From positions 2,666,001 through 2,730,000 of the forward strand of contig NZ_JACHMH010000001.1 of the NCBI RefSeq assembly GCF_014204915.1: DNA of 64,000 nt, in the 5' to 3' direction. Positions 1 through 8,506 of the stretch are shown piece by piece. The notes under the pieces were generated by a model that did not search any database, was not told where the DNA came from, and saw only the letters and a list, made by a program, of their open reading frames with translations. Numbering within the stretch: position 1 is the stretch's first letter; the number at the start of each line of letters is the position of its first letter. This DNA is from Crossiella cryophila (GTDB taxonomy: Bacteria > Actinomycetota > Actinomycetes > Mycobacteriales > Pseudonocardiaceae). The translations under genes were made by a program, and so were the position numbers.

Positions 1-42
1 GTCCTCCCACACCGCCCCCGCTAACCCACCCACACTCGCCCC

Positions 43-70
43 GGTCCCCGGTCCCCGGTCCCCGGTCCCC
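43..70. repeat. Tandem heptamer GGTCCCC, 4 copies
   Basis: Four perfect head-to-tail copies of GGTCCCC. The neighbouring tracts (184-215 and 324-353) have different unit lengths, so this looks like slippage-prone simple sequence rather than a protein-binding array. Confidence 0.9.
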
Positions 71-183
71 GGCCGCGCCGGCGCCGAGCCCTGCCTTGAG
101 CCGTTCCGCACCTGCCCGCCTCGAACCCAGCCCCGCACCCCCGCGCGCCCAAGCCTCGTCATCCCCTTGACCCTGCACTCTCG

Positions 184-215
184 GCCGCCCCGCCGCCCCG
201 CCGCCCCGCCGCCCC
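184..215. repeat. Tandem octamer GCCGCCCC, 4 copies
   Basis: Four perfect head-to-tail copies of GCCGCCCC, followed by a partial copy, in the C-rich stretch before comEA. Confidence 0.9.
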
Positions 216-323
216 GCCCCCGGTCGCCCTGCCGCCCCCTGGTCGCCCCGCCTCGCCGCCCTGGCCTCCGTTCGGCCGCCCCGGCCCGCCCCAGGCCCCA
301 CCTCCCCCCTCGCCCTCGCCCCC

Positions 324-353
324 CTCGCCCTCGCCCTCGCCCTCGCCCTCGCC
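324..353. repeat. Tandem hexamer CTCGCC, 5 copies
   Basis: Five perfect copies of CTCGCC. Two further copies lie just upstream at 309-320, interrupted by a short C run. Confidence 0.9.
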
Positions 354-496
354 GAGCGCGGCACCCTACACCACCCAACCCCCACCACCTCCCCCAACAA
401 CCCCCTCAACCAGCACTTATCCACAACACCCCACCTATCCACAGCCACCCCCGCCCCAGCTACCCCACACCCCCGCCCACCCCTAGCGTCGATCCC

Positions 497-1336
497 ATGT
501 GGCGCTTCCTCACCGCGGCAACCAACACCCGACGCGACCTCGCCCGGACCCGGTTGTCCGAACTGGCCGCCGCCGCACGCGCCAGACCCGGCCCTGACCC
601 GCCCCCCGAACTGGACGGCATCAAAGTCATCCAGCTCGACGAGTCAGGCCACCAACTGCCGGCCCGGCCGTTGTCCCGCACCCCGAAGTGGCTTTCCCGG
701 CTCCTGCCAAGGAGTCCGCGGGGAGTCAGGTGGGACCCCGGCCGGCTGGCGGCACTGGCGGTCGCGGTCGTCGCAGTCCTGGCTGTAGCGACGACCGCAC
801 TGCTGGTGTGGCAGGACCGGCCGACCAGGGAGATGGCTCCGGAACTCTCCCCGTCGGCCGGTCCCGCCGTCCCTCCGACCACCAAACCCCCGACCACCAC
901 CGGCGCCGGCGCCACCCTGGTGGTCAGCGTGGTCGGGAGGGTGACCAAACCCGGGCTGGTCACCCTCACCGAAGGGGCCCGCGTCGCCGACGCCGTCCAG
1001 GCGGCAGGCGGCGCACACCCGAACGTCGACCTCAACGGCCTCAACATGGCCCGCCGGTTGGCGGACGGGGAGCAGGTGCACGTCGGAATAACGCCGCCAC
1101 CCGAGCAGCCCCAGGACTCCCTGGGAATGCCACCCGGCGGCACCGCCAAAGTCAGCCTGAACAACGCGACCCTCGCCGCCCTGGACGCACTGCCAGGAGT
1201 AGGTCCCGTGACGGCGCAACGCATTGTCCAGTGGCGGACCAAGCACGGCCGTTTCACCTCGGTCGATCAGCTACGAGAGATCGAGGGCATCGGAGAGTCC
1301 CGCCTCGCCCGGCTCCGCGAGCTGGTGAGCCTCTGA
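497..1336 (+). CDS. comEA: ComEA-like DNA-binding competence protein
   Basis: Membrane-anchored DNA receptor of the natural-transformation type uptake system. The 279-residue product has a cytoplasmic N-terminus, one membrane helix (about 84-105), a Pro/Thr linker, an SLBB domain (about 140-197) and a C-terminal pair of helix-hairpin-helix motifs (about 218-279, with LPGVGPVTAQRI and IEGIGESRL). I start at the ATG at 497 because the 110 codons before it are low-complexity Pro/Arg sequence. No clear ribosome-binding site is visible. comEC follows in the same direction after a strong hairpin. Natural competence itself cannot be inferred from this pair in actinomycetes. Confidence 0.9.
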   Translation: MWRFLTAATNTRRDLARTRLSELAAAARARPGPDPPPELDGIKVIQLDESGHQLPARPLSRTPKWLSRLLPRSPRGVRWDPGRLAALAVAVVAVLAVATTALLVWQDRPTREMAPELSPSAGPAVPPTTKPPTTTGAGATLVVSVVGRVTKPGLVTLTEGARVADAVQAAGGAHPNVDLNGLNMARRLADGEQVHVGITPPPEQPQDSLGMPPGGTAKVSLNNATLAALDALPGVGPVTAQRIVQWRTKHGRFTSVDQLREIEGIGESRLARLRELVSL

Positions 1337-1369
1337 CCCAGCGCGCCAGGACCGGGCGCGCTGGGTCAG
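1333..1369 (+). terminator. Perfect 15-bp hairpin at the comEA stop codon
   Basis: Arms 1333-1347 and 1355-1369 (CTGACCCAGCGCGCC and its exact complement) enclose a 7-nt loop. The comEA stop codon lies inside the left arm. No T-run follows, so it could be a T-less terminator, an mRNA stabiliser or an attenuator between comEA and comEC. Confidence 0.65.
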
Positions 1370-1391
1370 AGCATCGAGGCAAGGGGCACAC

Positions 1392-4300
1392 ATGCGGAGA
1401 ACAAGTCGTCCGACGCGGCAGCTCGCCGTGGCCGACGCACGAGAAAGGGGAAAGCGTGCACCTGTATCCACGGCGAGAAGGCGCGGAAAGGAGGGAAGCG
1501 ACAACAGCGCACCGCGCGAACGACTTGTTCTCCGCGAGCCACCCGAACCACCGGACTCCGAGCCAACAACACCTTCCGGCCCGGACCTCCGTCTAGTCCC
1601 CGCCGCCCTGACCACCTGGGCGGTAACCCTGCTCGGCCTCCACACAGGCTGGCTCCCCGCCACCCTGGCCGCCGCGTTGCTCACCGCAACCGCGGCCACC
1701 GCCGCATGCCTCCTGCTCCGCCCCCACCCCAAACCCACCCACCCAACACCCACCCCACCCCCATCACCACCGGTCCACTCACCCCAAACCCCTGCCCCCC
1801 AACCCCTTTCACTCCTCCCACCCCAAACTCCCACACTCGAAACATCCCCCCTGCAAACCACCATCCCTCGAATCTCCCCACCCGAAACACCCGCCCCTCG
1901 ACCCGCCACATCCCAAACGCCCGCACCCCAAACGTGCACCCCCGAACCATCCCCGCCACAACCATCCGCCCCACAACCATCCGCCCCACAAACCGCCCCG
2001 CCGCGGTCCTCCCCACCGCAGCCCTTCGCTCCACAAGCCTCCGCCCAGCAGCCTTCCGCCCCGCAAGTCTCTGTCCCGCAAGCCTCCCCACCACAAGCCC
2101 CCGCCCCTCAACTCACCCCACCCGAGACGCCCGCCCCTCAAACTTCCCCATCCCAAACCTCCGCCCCCCAAACCTCCTCGCCGGGAACCCCGCCCCGCCC
2201 TCACCAACGCCCCCACCTCGATCTCCTTCCCCACCAACGCCCCCATCCCCATTCCCTTCCCCACCAACGTTCCCGACGCCACCGCCTGGCCGCCGCAGTC
2301 CTCACCGCCTGCGCCCTGTCCGGAGCCGCGGCCATCGGCATCGCCCTCAAAACCCACGCCGCCACAACACATCCCCTGCACGCAGCCGCCGAACGAGGCG
2401 CCACCGCGACCCTTACCGGCGTGGTCACCGGCGACCCCCGCCCCATGCGCACCCCGGCCTACGGCGGCCGCCCCGCCAACAGCAACGGCACCGTCCTCAC
2501 CCTCGCCCTCGACACCGCCCACACCACCGGCGACACCATGTCCGTCGGCGGCACGGTCCTCCTGCTCGCCATGCACGAGTCCTGGTCCGACATCTCACCC
2601 GGCCAACGCCTCCGCACCACCGGAAAACTCGCCCCAGCCCACCCCGGCGACCTGACCGTCGCCGCCCTCCGCGTCCACAACGCGCCCGAACTCCTTGGCA
2701 CACCACCGTTCTGGCAACGCGCCGCCACTCACATCCGCGCCGGCCTCCGCCAAGCCAGCGCAGTCCTCCCCACCGACCAGGCCGGTCTGCTGCCCTCCCT
2801 GGTCGTCGGCGACACCACCACCCTGGCTCCCCGCGTCATCGCCGACTTCCGCACCGCGGGCCTGGCGCATCTACTCGCCGTCAGCGGTACCAACCTCGCG
2901 ATCGTCTGCGGCGCGGTCCTCCTGCTGTGCCGGGCAGTCCGCACCGGTCCGCGCACCGCGACGGCGGTGGCCGCCTTGGCACTACTCGGATTCGTCATCC
3001 TGGCCCGGCCACAACCGAGCGTCCTGCGCGCGGCGGTCATGGCCGCCATCGCCCTGTACGCACTGACCACCGGCCGCGACCGAGCCGCGATCCCCGCCCT
3101 GGCCGGTACCGTCACGATCCTGCTGCTCGCCGATCCGGAACTGGCCGGTGACCTGGGCTTCGTCCTGTCCGTGCTGGCCACCGCGGCGCTGGTGCTCCTG
3201 GCCCCACGCTGGTCCGACGCCCTGCGCCGCCGACACGTCCCTGGTGGTCTGGCCGAAGCCCTGGCCATCCCCGCCGCCGCGCACCTGTTCACCGCCCCCG
3301 TGGTGGTCGGCATGACCGGCGAACTCAGCCTCACCGCCATCCTCGCCAACCTGCTCGCCGCCCCGGTGGTCGCCCTGGCCACTGTGCTCGGCGTGCTGGC
3401 AGCCGTCCTGTCGGTGATCCACCCCGGCACGGCCGAACTCCTGGTCCACCTCACCGGACCGGCGATGTGGTGGCTGGTCACGGTCGCGCACCAGGCCGCA
3501 GCCATCCCGATGGCCACCCTGCCCTGGCCCAGTGGACTCGGCGGCGGCTTCCTGCTCATCGGCGTCCTGATCGTCCTCGCCCTGGTCCTACGCCAACGCC
3601 GCTTCCGCGCCCTGCTCATCGCGGCGATCCTGCTCGCGCTCCTGGTCCTCGTCCCGATCCGAGCCCTGCGTCCCGGCTGGCCACTACCGGACTGGGCCGT
3701 GGTCGCCTGCGATGTGGATCAAGGTGACGCCATCGTCCTGTCCACCGCCGAACCCGGTCGCGCGGTCCTCGTCGACACCGGCCCGGACCCGATCGCCATC
3801 ACCAACTGCCTCCGGGACCTGGACATCGACCGGATCGCGCTACTCGTCCTCACCCACCTGCACGCCGATCACATCGGCGGCCTGGCCGAGGTACTCGCCG
3901 GGCACCAGGTCGGCGCGGTGGCGATCAGCCCCGTCCAGCAACCACCTTGGGCCATCAAGGAAATCCGCCGCGCCACCGAGTCCGCGGGCGTCCCCCTGAC
4001 CGAACTCCGCCCCGGCACCAGCACCACCTGGCCCGGCCTGACCATCGACATCCTCGGCCCCCGCAGCCCAGCGGCCCTGGGCGCCACCGGCGAACGCGTC
4101 GGCGGCACGGCCCTGAACGACGCCTCCGTGGTCATCCGGGCCCACACCACCGCGGGCCGGGTCCTGCTCACCGGCGACATCGAACTGGCCGGCCAGGCAG
4201 ACCTGTTGGCGGACAAGGGATCCGAGCTAGCGGCCGACATCCTCAAGGTCCCCCACCACGGCTCCCGCTACAGCCTGCCCAGATTCCTGGCCACCGTCCG

Positions 4301-4496
4301 CCCCCGGATCGCCCTGATCAGCGTCGGCGCCGGCAACGACTACGGCCACCCCAGCCCCCTGATCCTGGAAACCCTCCGCGCCCAGGGAACCCACATCCTC
4401 CGCACCGACCAGGACGGCGACCTGGCCATCGCCCCCAGCCCTCACGGCCCGGTGATCTCCCGCCACGGCAAACAAGAATCCCGGACAGCACGATGA
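1392..4496 (+). CDS. comEC: ComEC/Rec2 DNA-uptake channel with Pro-rich insert
   Basis: Polytopic membrane protein that passes single-stranded DNA through the membrane. The 1034 residues comprise a charged N-terminal extension (1-64), two helices (about 69-108), a Pro/Gln/Ala-rich insert (about 111-300), a further helix and OB-like domain (ATLTGVVTGDPRP), the multi-helix Competence domain, and a C-terminal metallo-beta-lactamase-like domain with THLHADH near residue 820 and HHGSRYS near 955. It is longer than usual for the family because of the insert. The ATG at 1392 has an AAGGGG six bases upstream but sits against an inverted-repeat arm, so a later start is possible. Confidence 0.93.
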   Translation: MRRTSRPTRQLAVADARERGKRAPVSTARRRGKEGSDNSAPRERLVLREPPEPPDSEPTTPSGPDLRLVPAALTTWAVTLLGLHTGWLPATLAAALLTATAATAACLLLRPHPKPTHPTPTPPPSPPVHSPQTPAPQPLSLLPPQTPTLETSPLQTTIPRISPPETPAPRPATSQTPAPQTCTPEPSPPQPSAPQPSAPQTAPPRSSPPQPFAPQASAQQPSAPQVSVPQASPPQAPAPQLTPPETPAPQTSPSQTSAPQTSSPGTPPRPHQRPHLDLLPHQRPHPHSLPHQRSRRHRLAAAVLTACALSGAAAIGIALKTHAATTHPLHAAAERGATATLTGVVTGDPRPMRTPAYGGRPANSNGTVLTLALDTAHTTGDTMSVGGTVLLLAMHESWSDISPGQRLRTTGKLAPAHPGDLTVAALRVHNAPELLGTPPFWQRAATHIRAGLRQASAVLPTDQAGLLPSLVVGDTTTLAPRVIADFRTAGLAHLLAVSGTNLAIVCGAVLLLCRAVRTGPRTATAVAALALLGFVILARPQPSVLRAAVMAAIALYALTTGRDRAAIPALAGTVTILLLADPELAGDLGFVLSVLATAALVLLAPRWSDALRRRHVPGGLAEALAIPAAAHLFTAPVVVGMTGELSLTAILANLLAAPVVALATVLGVLAAVLSVIHPGTAELLVHLTGPAMWWLVTVAHQAAAIPMATLPWPSGLGGGFLLIGVLIVLALVLRQRRFRALLIAAILLALLVLVPIRALRPGWPLPDWAVVACDVDQGDAIVLSTAEPGRAVLVDTGPDPIAITNCLRDLDIDRIALLVLTHLHADHIGGLAEVLAGHQVGAVAISPVQQPPWAIKEIRRATESAGVPLTELRPGTSTTWPGLTIDILGPRSPAALGATGERVGGTALNDASVVIRAHTTAGRVLLTGDIELAGQADLLADKGSELAADILKVPHHGSRYSLPRFLATVRPRIALISVGAGNDYGHPSPLILETLRAQGTHILRTDQDGDLAIAPSPHGPVISRHGKQESRTAR
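1394..1535. repeat. 16-bp perfect inverted repeat spanning the comEC 5' end
   Basis: GCGGAGAACAAGTCGT at 1394-1409 is the exact reverse complement of 1520-1535, with 110 nt between. Inside lies a smaller pair, GCACG and CGTGC, around a purine-rich loop. The left arm overlaps the second base pair of the predicted ATG onward, so the folded mRNA could hide the start. Confidence 0.8.
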
Positions 4497-4529
4497 CTCC
4501 CCAGAACCCTGTCACCCGCCACAAACACG

Positions 4530-4573
4530 TCCGGCGTGTCACCCGGTCGCAAGAGACCAGGTGACACGCCGGA
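4530..4573. terminator. Bidirectional terminator between comEC and thrC
   Basis: A perfect 14-bp stem (4530-4543 with 4560-4573) continues into an inner GGTC/GACC stem (4545-4548 with 4555-4558) and a 6-nt loop. It lies between the convergent 3' ends of comEC and thrC. Confidence 0.8.
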
Positions 4574-4588
4574 AGGCGGAGCTTGGGG

Positions 4589-5854
4589 TCAGAGGCCGAG
4601 GGCCTCGCGGACCGCGGCGGCTGACGGGGGAACGGTGGCGCGCGGGCCGATCCGGTCCTGCACCGCGTCCAGGGTCTTGAGGCCGTCGCCGGTGATCAGC
4701 AGGACGGTTTCGGCGTCCGGGTCGAGCTGGCCGGTCTCGATGAGCTTCTTGGCCGTCGCGACGGTCACGCCGCCCGCGGTCTCGGCGAAGATGCCCTCGG
4801 TGCGGGCGAGCAGCCGGATGCCCTCGACCACCTCTTCATCGGAGACGTTCTCGATGGAGCCGTTGGTGCGGCGGACGGTGTCGAGCACGTACGGGCCGTC
4901 GGCGGGGGCGCCGATGGCCAGGGAACGGGCGATGGTGTCCGGCTTGACCGGGGTCACCACGTCGTGGCCTGCCTTGAAGGCGGCGGCGACGGGGGAGCAG
5001 CCGGTGGCCTGGGCGCCGAAGACGCGGTACGGGGACTGCTCGACCAGGCCCAGTTCGCCCAGTTCGCGGAAGCCCTTGTCGACCTTGGTGAGCTGGGAGC
5101 CGGAGGCGATCGGCACCACGATCTGGTCCGGCAGCCGCCAGCCGAGCTGCTCGGCGACCTCGTAGCCCAGGGTCTTGGAGCCCTCGGCGTAGTAGGGCCG
5201 GACGTTGACGTTGACGAACGCCCAGTCCTCGTGGTCCGCGGCCAGTTCGGTGGCCAGGCGGTTCACGTCGTCGTAGTTGCCGTCGACGGCGATCAGGGCG
5301 CCGTCGTACACGGCGGTGGTGAGGATCTTGGCCCGTTCCAGCGAGGACGGGATCAGCACGACCGACTCCCAGCCGGCGCGAGCGGCGGCCGCGGCGACGG
5401 CGTTGGCCAGGTTGCCGGTGGAGGGGCAGGCCAGGACCTTGAAGCCCAGCTCGCGGGCGGCGGCCAGGGCCACCGCGACCACGCGGTCCTTGAACGAGTG
5501 GGTGGGGTTGCCGGTGTCGTCCTTCACCCAGATCCGGCGGACGCCCAGTGCCTTGGCCAGGCGGTCCGCGCGGACCAGCCTGGTACAGCCGGGGTCGGTG
5601 TTCGGGTGGGCGTCCACAGTGGACGGCACGGGGAGCAGGTTGCGGTAGCGCCAGATCGACTGCGGGCCGGCTTCGATGTCCTCCCGGCGGACGGTCCCGA
5701 AGTCGTAGCCGACCTCAAGGGGACCGAAACACTCGGAACAGGCGAACTCGGCGGCGAGTGGGACCTGGTGGCCGCACTCCCGACAGACCAGGCTGCGCGC
5801 CGGGCCGAGGTCAAGGGTCTGCTGGGCGCTGTTGGGCGCCTCGATGGTCGTCAT
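4589..5854 (-). CDS. thrC: Threonine synthase
   Basis: PLP-dependent enzyme converting O-phosphohomoserine to threonine, the last step of threonine synthesis. The 421 residues begin with a zinc-ribbon-like segment (C24, C27, C39, C42) and carry the PLP lysine at about 122 in the motif PTHSFKDRVV, plus SGSQLTKVDKG further on. The ATG at 5854 is preferred over one at 5872 because AGGAGAG lies eight bases ahead of it. The gene is alone here, convergent with comEC and divergent from holA, and is not in the usual hom-thrC-thrB cluster, so a second thrC may exist elsewhere. Confidence 0.93.
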   Translation of the reverse strand: MTTIEAPNSAQQTLDLGPARSLVCRECGHQVPLAAEFACSECFGPLEVGYDFGTVRREDIEAGPQSIWRYRNLLPVPSTVDAHPNTDPGCTRLVRADRLAKALGVRRIWVKDDTGNPTHSFKDRVVAVALAAARELGFKVLACPSTGNLANAVAAAAARAGWESVVLIPSSLERAKILTTAVYDGALIAVDGNYDDVNRLATELAADHEDWAFVNVNVRPYYAEGSKTLGYEVAEQLGWRLPDQIVVPIASGSQLTKVDKGFRELGELGLVEQSPYRVFGAQATGCSPVAAAFKAGHDVVTPVKPDTIARSLAIGAPADGPYVLDTVRRTNGSIENVSDEEVVEGIRLLARTEGIFAETAGGVTVATAKKLIETGQLDPDAETVLLITGDGLKTLDAVQDRIGPRATVPPSAAAVREALGL

Positions 5855-6108
5855 CGCGAGGTCTCTCCTCATCTTTCCCGCTGGCGCGGGGCGGATTTGG
5901 CACCGTGTTCACCTGCTCCCTCGCGGAATACGCGTCGAGCCTGTGCCGGTTGCCGGGGTGTCGTAGGGCCGATCCCTCTACCCCTCTGGATGAGCTGTAT
6001 TCAGTTGTCTGCGACTCACCGTACGGCACGGTCGCCACTGAGAGCTACCGTCAGCCCAGTATGCGGGAGCCCGCGGGGCTGTCAGACCCCCGTGAAAGGA
6101 TTGCCGAC

Positions 6109-7089
6109 GTGAGCGCCCCAGCCGTCACCCCGGAGCCACTGCATCTGGTGATCGGGGAAGAGGAACTGCTGGTCGAGCGGGCCGTCAAGGCGTCTCTGGA
6201 CGCCGCGCGGCTGGCCGATCCGCAGACCGAGCTGAGCAAGGTCCGGGTGACCGACCTCACCCCGCCGGAGCTGATCGAACTGGTGAGTCCGTCCCTGTTC
6301 GCCGAGGGCCGGGTCATCGTGCTGGAGGCCGCCCAGGAGGCGGGCAAGGAGATCGCGGAGGCGATCGGCGCCTACTGCAAAGCGCCCAGCGAGGGCGTTG
6401 TGCTGGTGGTCGTGCACAGCGGCGGCGGCCGGGGCAAGCTCGCCAAGGAACTGCCGGACGCGTTGCGCAAGGCCGGCGCCAAGGTCACTACCTGCGGGAA
6501 GCTGAGCAAGCCTGGCGAGCGCGAGTCCTTCGTCAAGGAGGAGTTCCGCCGGGCCGGTGGCCGGGTCGACCCGGCAGGCCTGGCCGCGCTGATCGAGACC
6601 GTGGGCTCGGACCTGCGAGAACTGGCCGCCGCCGCCTCGCAACTGGTGGCCGACACCGGCGGCCAGGTCGACGAGCAGGCGGTGCGCCGCTACCACCGCG
6701 GCCGGGCCGAGGTGACCGGGTTCGTGGTCGCGGAGAAGGCGGTGACCGGCGACCGCGCCGGGGCGCTGGAGGCATTGCGCTGGGCACTGCAGACCGGCGT
6801 GCCGCACGTGCTGATCGCGGACGCCCTGGCCGACGCGGTCCGCACCATCGCCAGGGTGACCGCCGGCGGCCGGGCCGACCCGTTCGCGCTGGCCGGTCAG
6901 TTGGGCATGCCGCCGTGGAAGGTCAAGAAGGCCCTGGCCCAGTCCCGCGGCTGGGAACCAGAAGGACTCGCCGAGGCCATGAACCTGGTGGCCAGGCTAA
7001 ACGCGGATGTGAAGGGCGTCGCCGCCGACGGCGGTTACGCACTGGAGCGAGCGGTGCTGAGGTTGATCCTGGTTCGGCGAGGTCGCTGA
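6109..7089 (+). CDS. holA: DNA polymerase III delta subunit
   Basis: Clamp-loader delta subunit that opens the sliding clamp during replication. The product is 326 residues, normal for the family, and is fully alignable by eye, with the conserved C-terminal helical-domain motif LGMPPWKVKKA. The GTG at 6109 is preferred over upstream ATG codons because GAAAGGA lies eight bases ahead. comEA-comEC upstream and rpsT downstream match conserved actinobacterial order, although here an inhibitor/sigma pair separates holA from rpsT. Confidence 0.93.
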   Translation: MSAPAVTPEPLHLVIGEEELLVERAVKASLDAARLADPQTELSKVRVTDLTPPELIELVSPSLFAEGRVIVLEAAQEAGKEIAEAIGAYCKAPSEGVVLVVVHSGGGRGKLAKELPDALRKAGAKVTTCGKLSKPGERESFVKEEFRRAGGRVDPAGLAALIETVGSDLRELAAAASQLVADTGGQVDEQAVRRYHRGRAEVTGFVVAEKAVTGDRAGALEALRWALQTGVPHVLIADALADAVRTIARVTAGGRADPFALAGQLGMPPWKVKKALAQSRGWEPEGLAEAMNLVARLNADVKGVAADGGYALERAVLRLILVRRGR

Positions 7090-7123
7090 GCCGGCAGTGA
7101 GGCCAGGCCGCGGACTCGACCCC

Positions 7124-7178
7124 GGCCCCGGTCTGGCCGGGGCCTTGGACTTGGTGCCAGTCCTAGGACCTGGCACCA
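7124..7178 (+). terminator. Two consecutive hairpins after holA
   Basis: GGCCCCGG (7124-7131) pairs with CCGGGGCC (7137-7144) around a 5-nt loop. TGGTGCCA (7152-7159) pairs with TGGCACCA (7171-7178), with an inner palindrome CCTAGG. They begin 35 bases after the holA stop and probably terminate it. Confidence 0.6.
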
Positions 7179-7331
7179 GCCCTAAGGCTGATCCGAGTGC
7201 TGGGCCTGGGCCCGGAGTCGGAGCCGGTTGAGTCGAGGAGTCGGCCACGGCGGCTGATGGTGCTGGGCCGGACCGGCTGAGCCGATCCGCGTGGATCGTG
7301 CTGATCGCGCGATCCGGCCGGAGGTGGTGCT

Positions 7332-7372
7332 GGCGAGGTTCCTCGGCCAGCGGCGTGCCGAGGAACCTCGCC
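7332..7372. repeat. 16-bp perfect inverted repeat, 9-nt loop
   Basis: GGCGAGGTTCCTCGGC (7332-7347) and its exact complement (7357-7372). It could be a second terminator in the holA/SSI convergent gap. No T-run follows on either strand. Confidence 0.75.
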
Positions 7373-7803
7373 GGGGCCTGCCGATCGGCAGGCGGCTGGG
7401 GGTTGGGGGTTGGGGGCGGGCCGAGCCGGGATTTGGCCGGCCGCCGACCTGGAGATACCTAGGTAACTAGTGGGTGGGCTGGGTAGAGGTTGGTTGTTCG
7501 GGTTGTTGGGGGCCGGTGGTGGGTGTGCGTTGATGACGGGGGTATGGCACTTCGGTACCACGGGTTTTGTGTGCCGGGGGCTGTGGGGAAGTGTTTGTCA
7601 CCGTGTGTACCGGCTTTGTTTGCCTTTGTTCTGCCGCTTGGGTGAGTGATGTGCGGAGAGTGGTGGCGCATATTGCGAGTCGCAGATTGCCTTCGGTTGT
7701 GCCTGGCAATCGGTTGCCTGCGCCGAAAGGTCATCGCGTGGGTGTTGCGCTCGATTTTCGTATTTCTGTCAATACGGCGACCGGGTGATACCTGGAGGCC
7801 TGA

Positions 7804-8223
7804 TCAGAAACGGAAGAGTGGGCCCTTTTCCTGATACAGCACGCAATCGTTGGGGAACGTTTCCTGATAGGTGACGGGGCGGCCGTTCCACATGCCGCGG
7901 GCGGTGACGGTGATGGGAGCGTAGATCAGGTAGCACGGTTCCTGGGGGCCGACGTTCACTCGGCGGAAGTCGCCTGCCGTCTTCTTCAGCTCGTGGCAGG
8001 ACCAGGCGGGCTGGGGGTGCGCGCCGGCTGCGGGTTCGCAGGTCAGTGTGCGTGCGCGGGCGTCCCTGGTCGGGGCCTCGCCGGGGTTGCTGGTCAGCAC
8101 CAGCCAGCTGGTTGCTCGCGGAGTCGCCGTCGTGGCCGTCGCGGTGGGCGCGGTGACCACGGCAAGGGGCAGCAGGGTCGCTGTCAGCCCGAGTGCCAAC
8201 GGCAGAAGTCGCTTGCGAGACAT
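7804..8223 (-). CDS. Secreted subtilisin-inhibitor-like (SSI) protease inhibitor
   Basis: Small extracellular serine-protease inhibitor of MEROPS family I16. The 139 residues start with a clear signal peptide (about 1-31, ending in an Ala/Thr-rich stretch). The mature part carries the four SSI cysteines in the contexts LTCEP, WSCHE, EPCYL and NDCVL, and ends like SSI in a Phe-x-Phe pattern (PLFRF). Aligned to Streptomyces SSI, where CPMVYDP carries the reactive bond, the matching segment is CYLIYAP, giving Leu at P1 and Ile at P1'. The start at 8223 has AAAGG six bases upstream. It is divergent from a sigma-factor gene. Family assignment is strong; the target protease is unknown. Confidence 0.88.
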   Translation of the reverse strand: MSRKRLLPLALGLTATLLPLAVVTAPTATATTATPRATSWLVLTSNPGEAPTRDARARTLTCEPAAGAHPQPAWSCHELKKTAGDFRRVNVGPQEPCYLIYAPITVTARGMWNGRPVTYQETFPNDCVLYQEKGPLFRF

Positions 8224-8506
8224 TGTTCGCCTTTCAAGGAATGAGTCTGTTTGTGGCCGCCTGTTCCGGCCGCCATGATGAATACGAATACAGTGATTTC
8301 GGCGCACGGTGACTGTGGTCACATGACTCCCGGGTAACACCCTTTCCTGTCCCACGAACGGCGGTACGCAACAGTCCCGAAACATACGAAGCTTGTCCTC
8401 GAAAGCAACCATGCTTGCCAACGCGCCGGTTCTGCGGTGTCATCAGGGTGTAACGCACTTCCGGATGACCGCCCTCGGACGGGACGCGCCTCGAAAGGAA
8501 TTACCG

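Larger units (their letters stand above)
1..496. other. C-rich, gene-free leader upstream of comEA
   Basis: No convincing coding sequence lies here. The top strand is dominated by C with little A or T and carries three simple repeat tracts, listed separately. An open frame running in from 167 is only an N-terminal extension of comEA made of Pro, Arg and Ala, which is what C-rich DNA gives in any frame. No promoter could be picked with confidence. Confidence 0.6.
7090..7803. other. Long non-coding gap after holA with hairpins and G/T-skewed DNA
   Basis: About 700 bases between the 3' ends of holA and the SSI-like gene. The first 300 bases hold three strong hairpins, listed separately. From about 7450 to 7800 the top strand is rich in G and T and visibly less GC-rich than the neighbours. 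Short open frames there resemble no family I recognise and lack ribosome-binding sites, so I treat it as non-coding or decayed. Confidence 0.55.

Noticed and set aside
460-1257. Long open frames antisense to comEA, and many similar ones throughout the window
   Set aside because: Very GC-rich DNA yields long open frames on the opposite strand. They show no domains, lack ribosome-binding sites and lie under well-supported genes.
7459-7788. Small ORFs on both strands in the holA/SSI gap
   Set aside because: Compositions are biased by the G/T skew, there is no ribosome-binding site, and no recognisable domain. Treated as non-coding.
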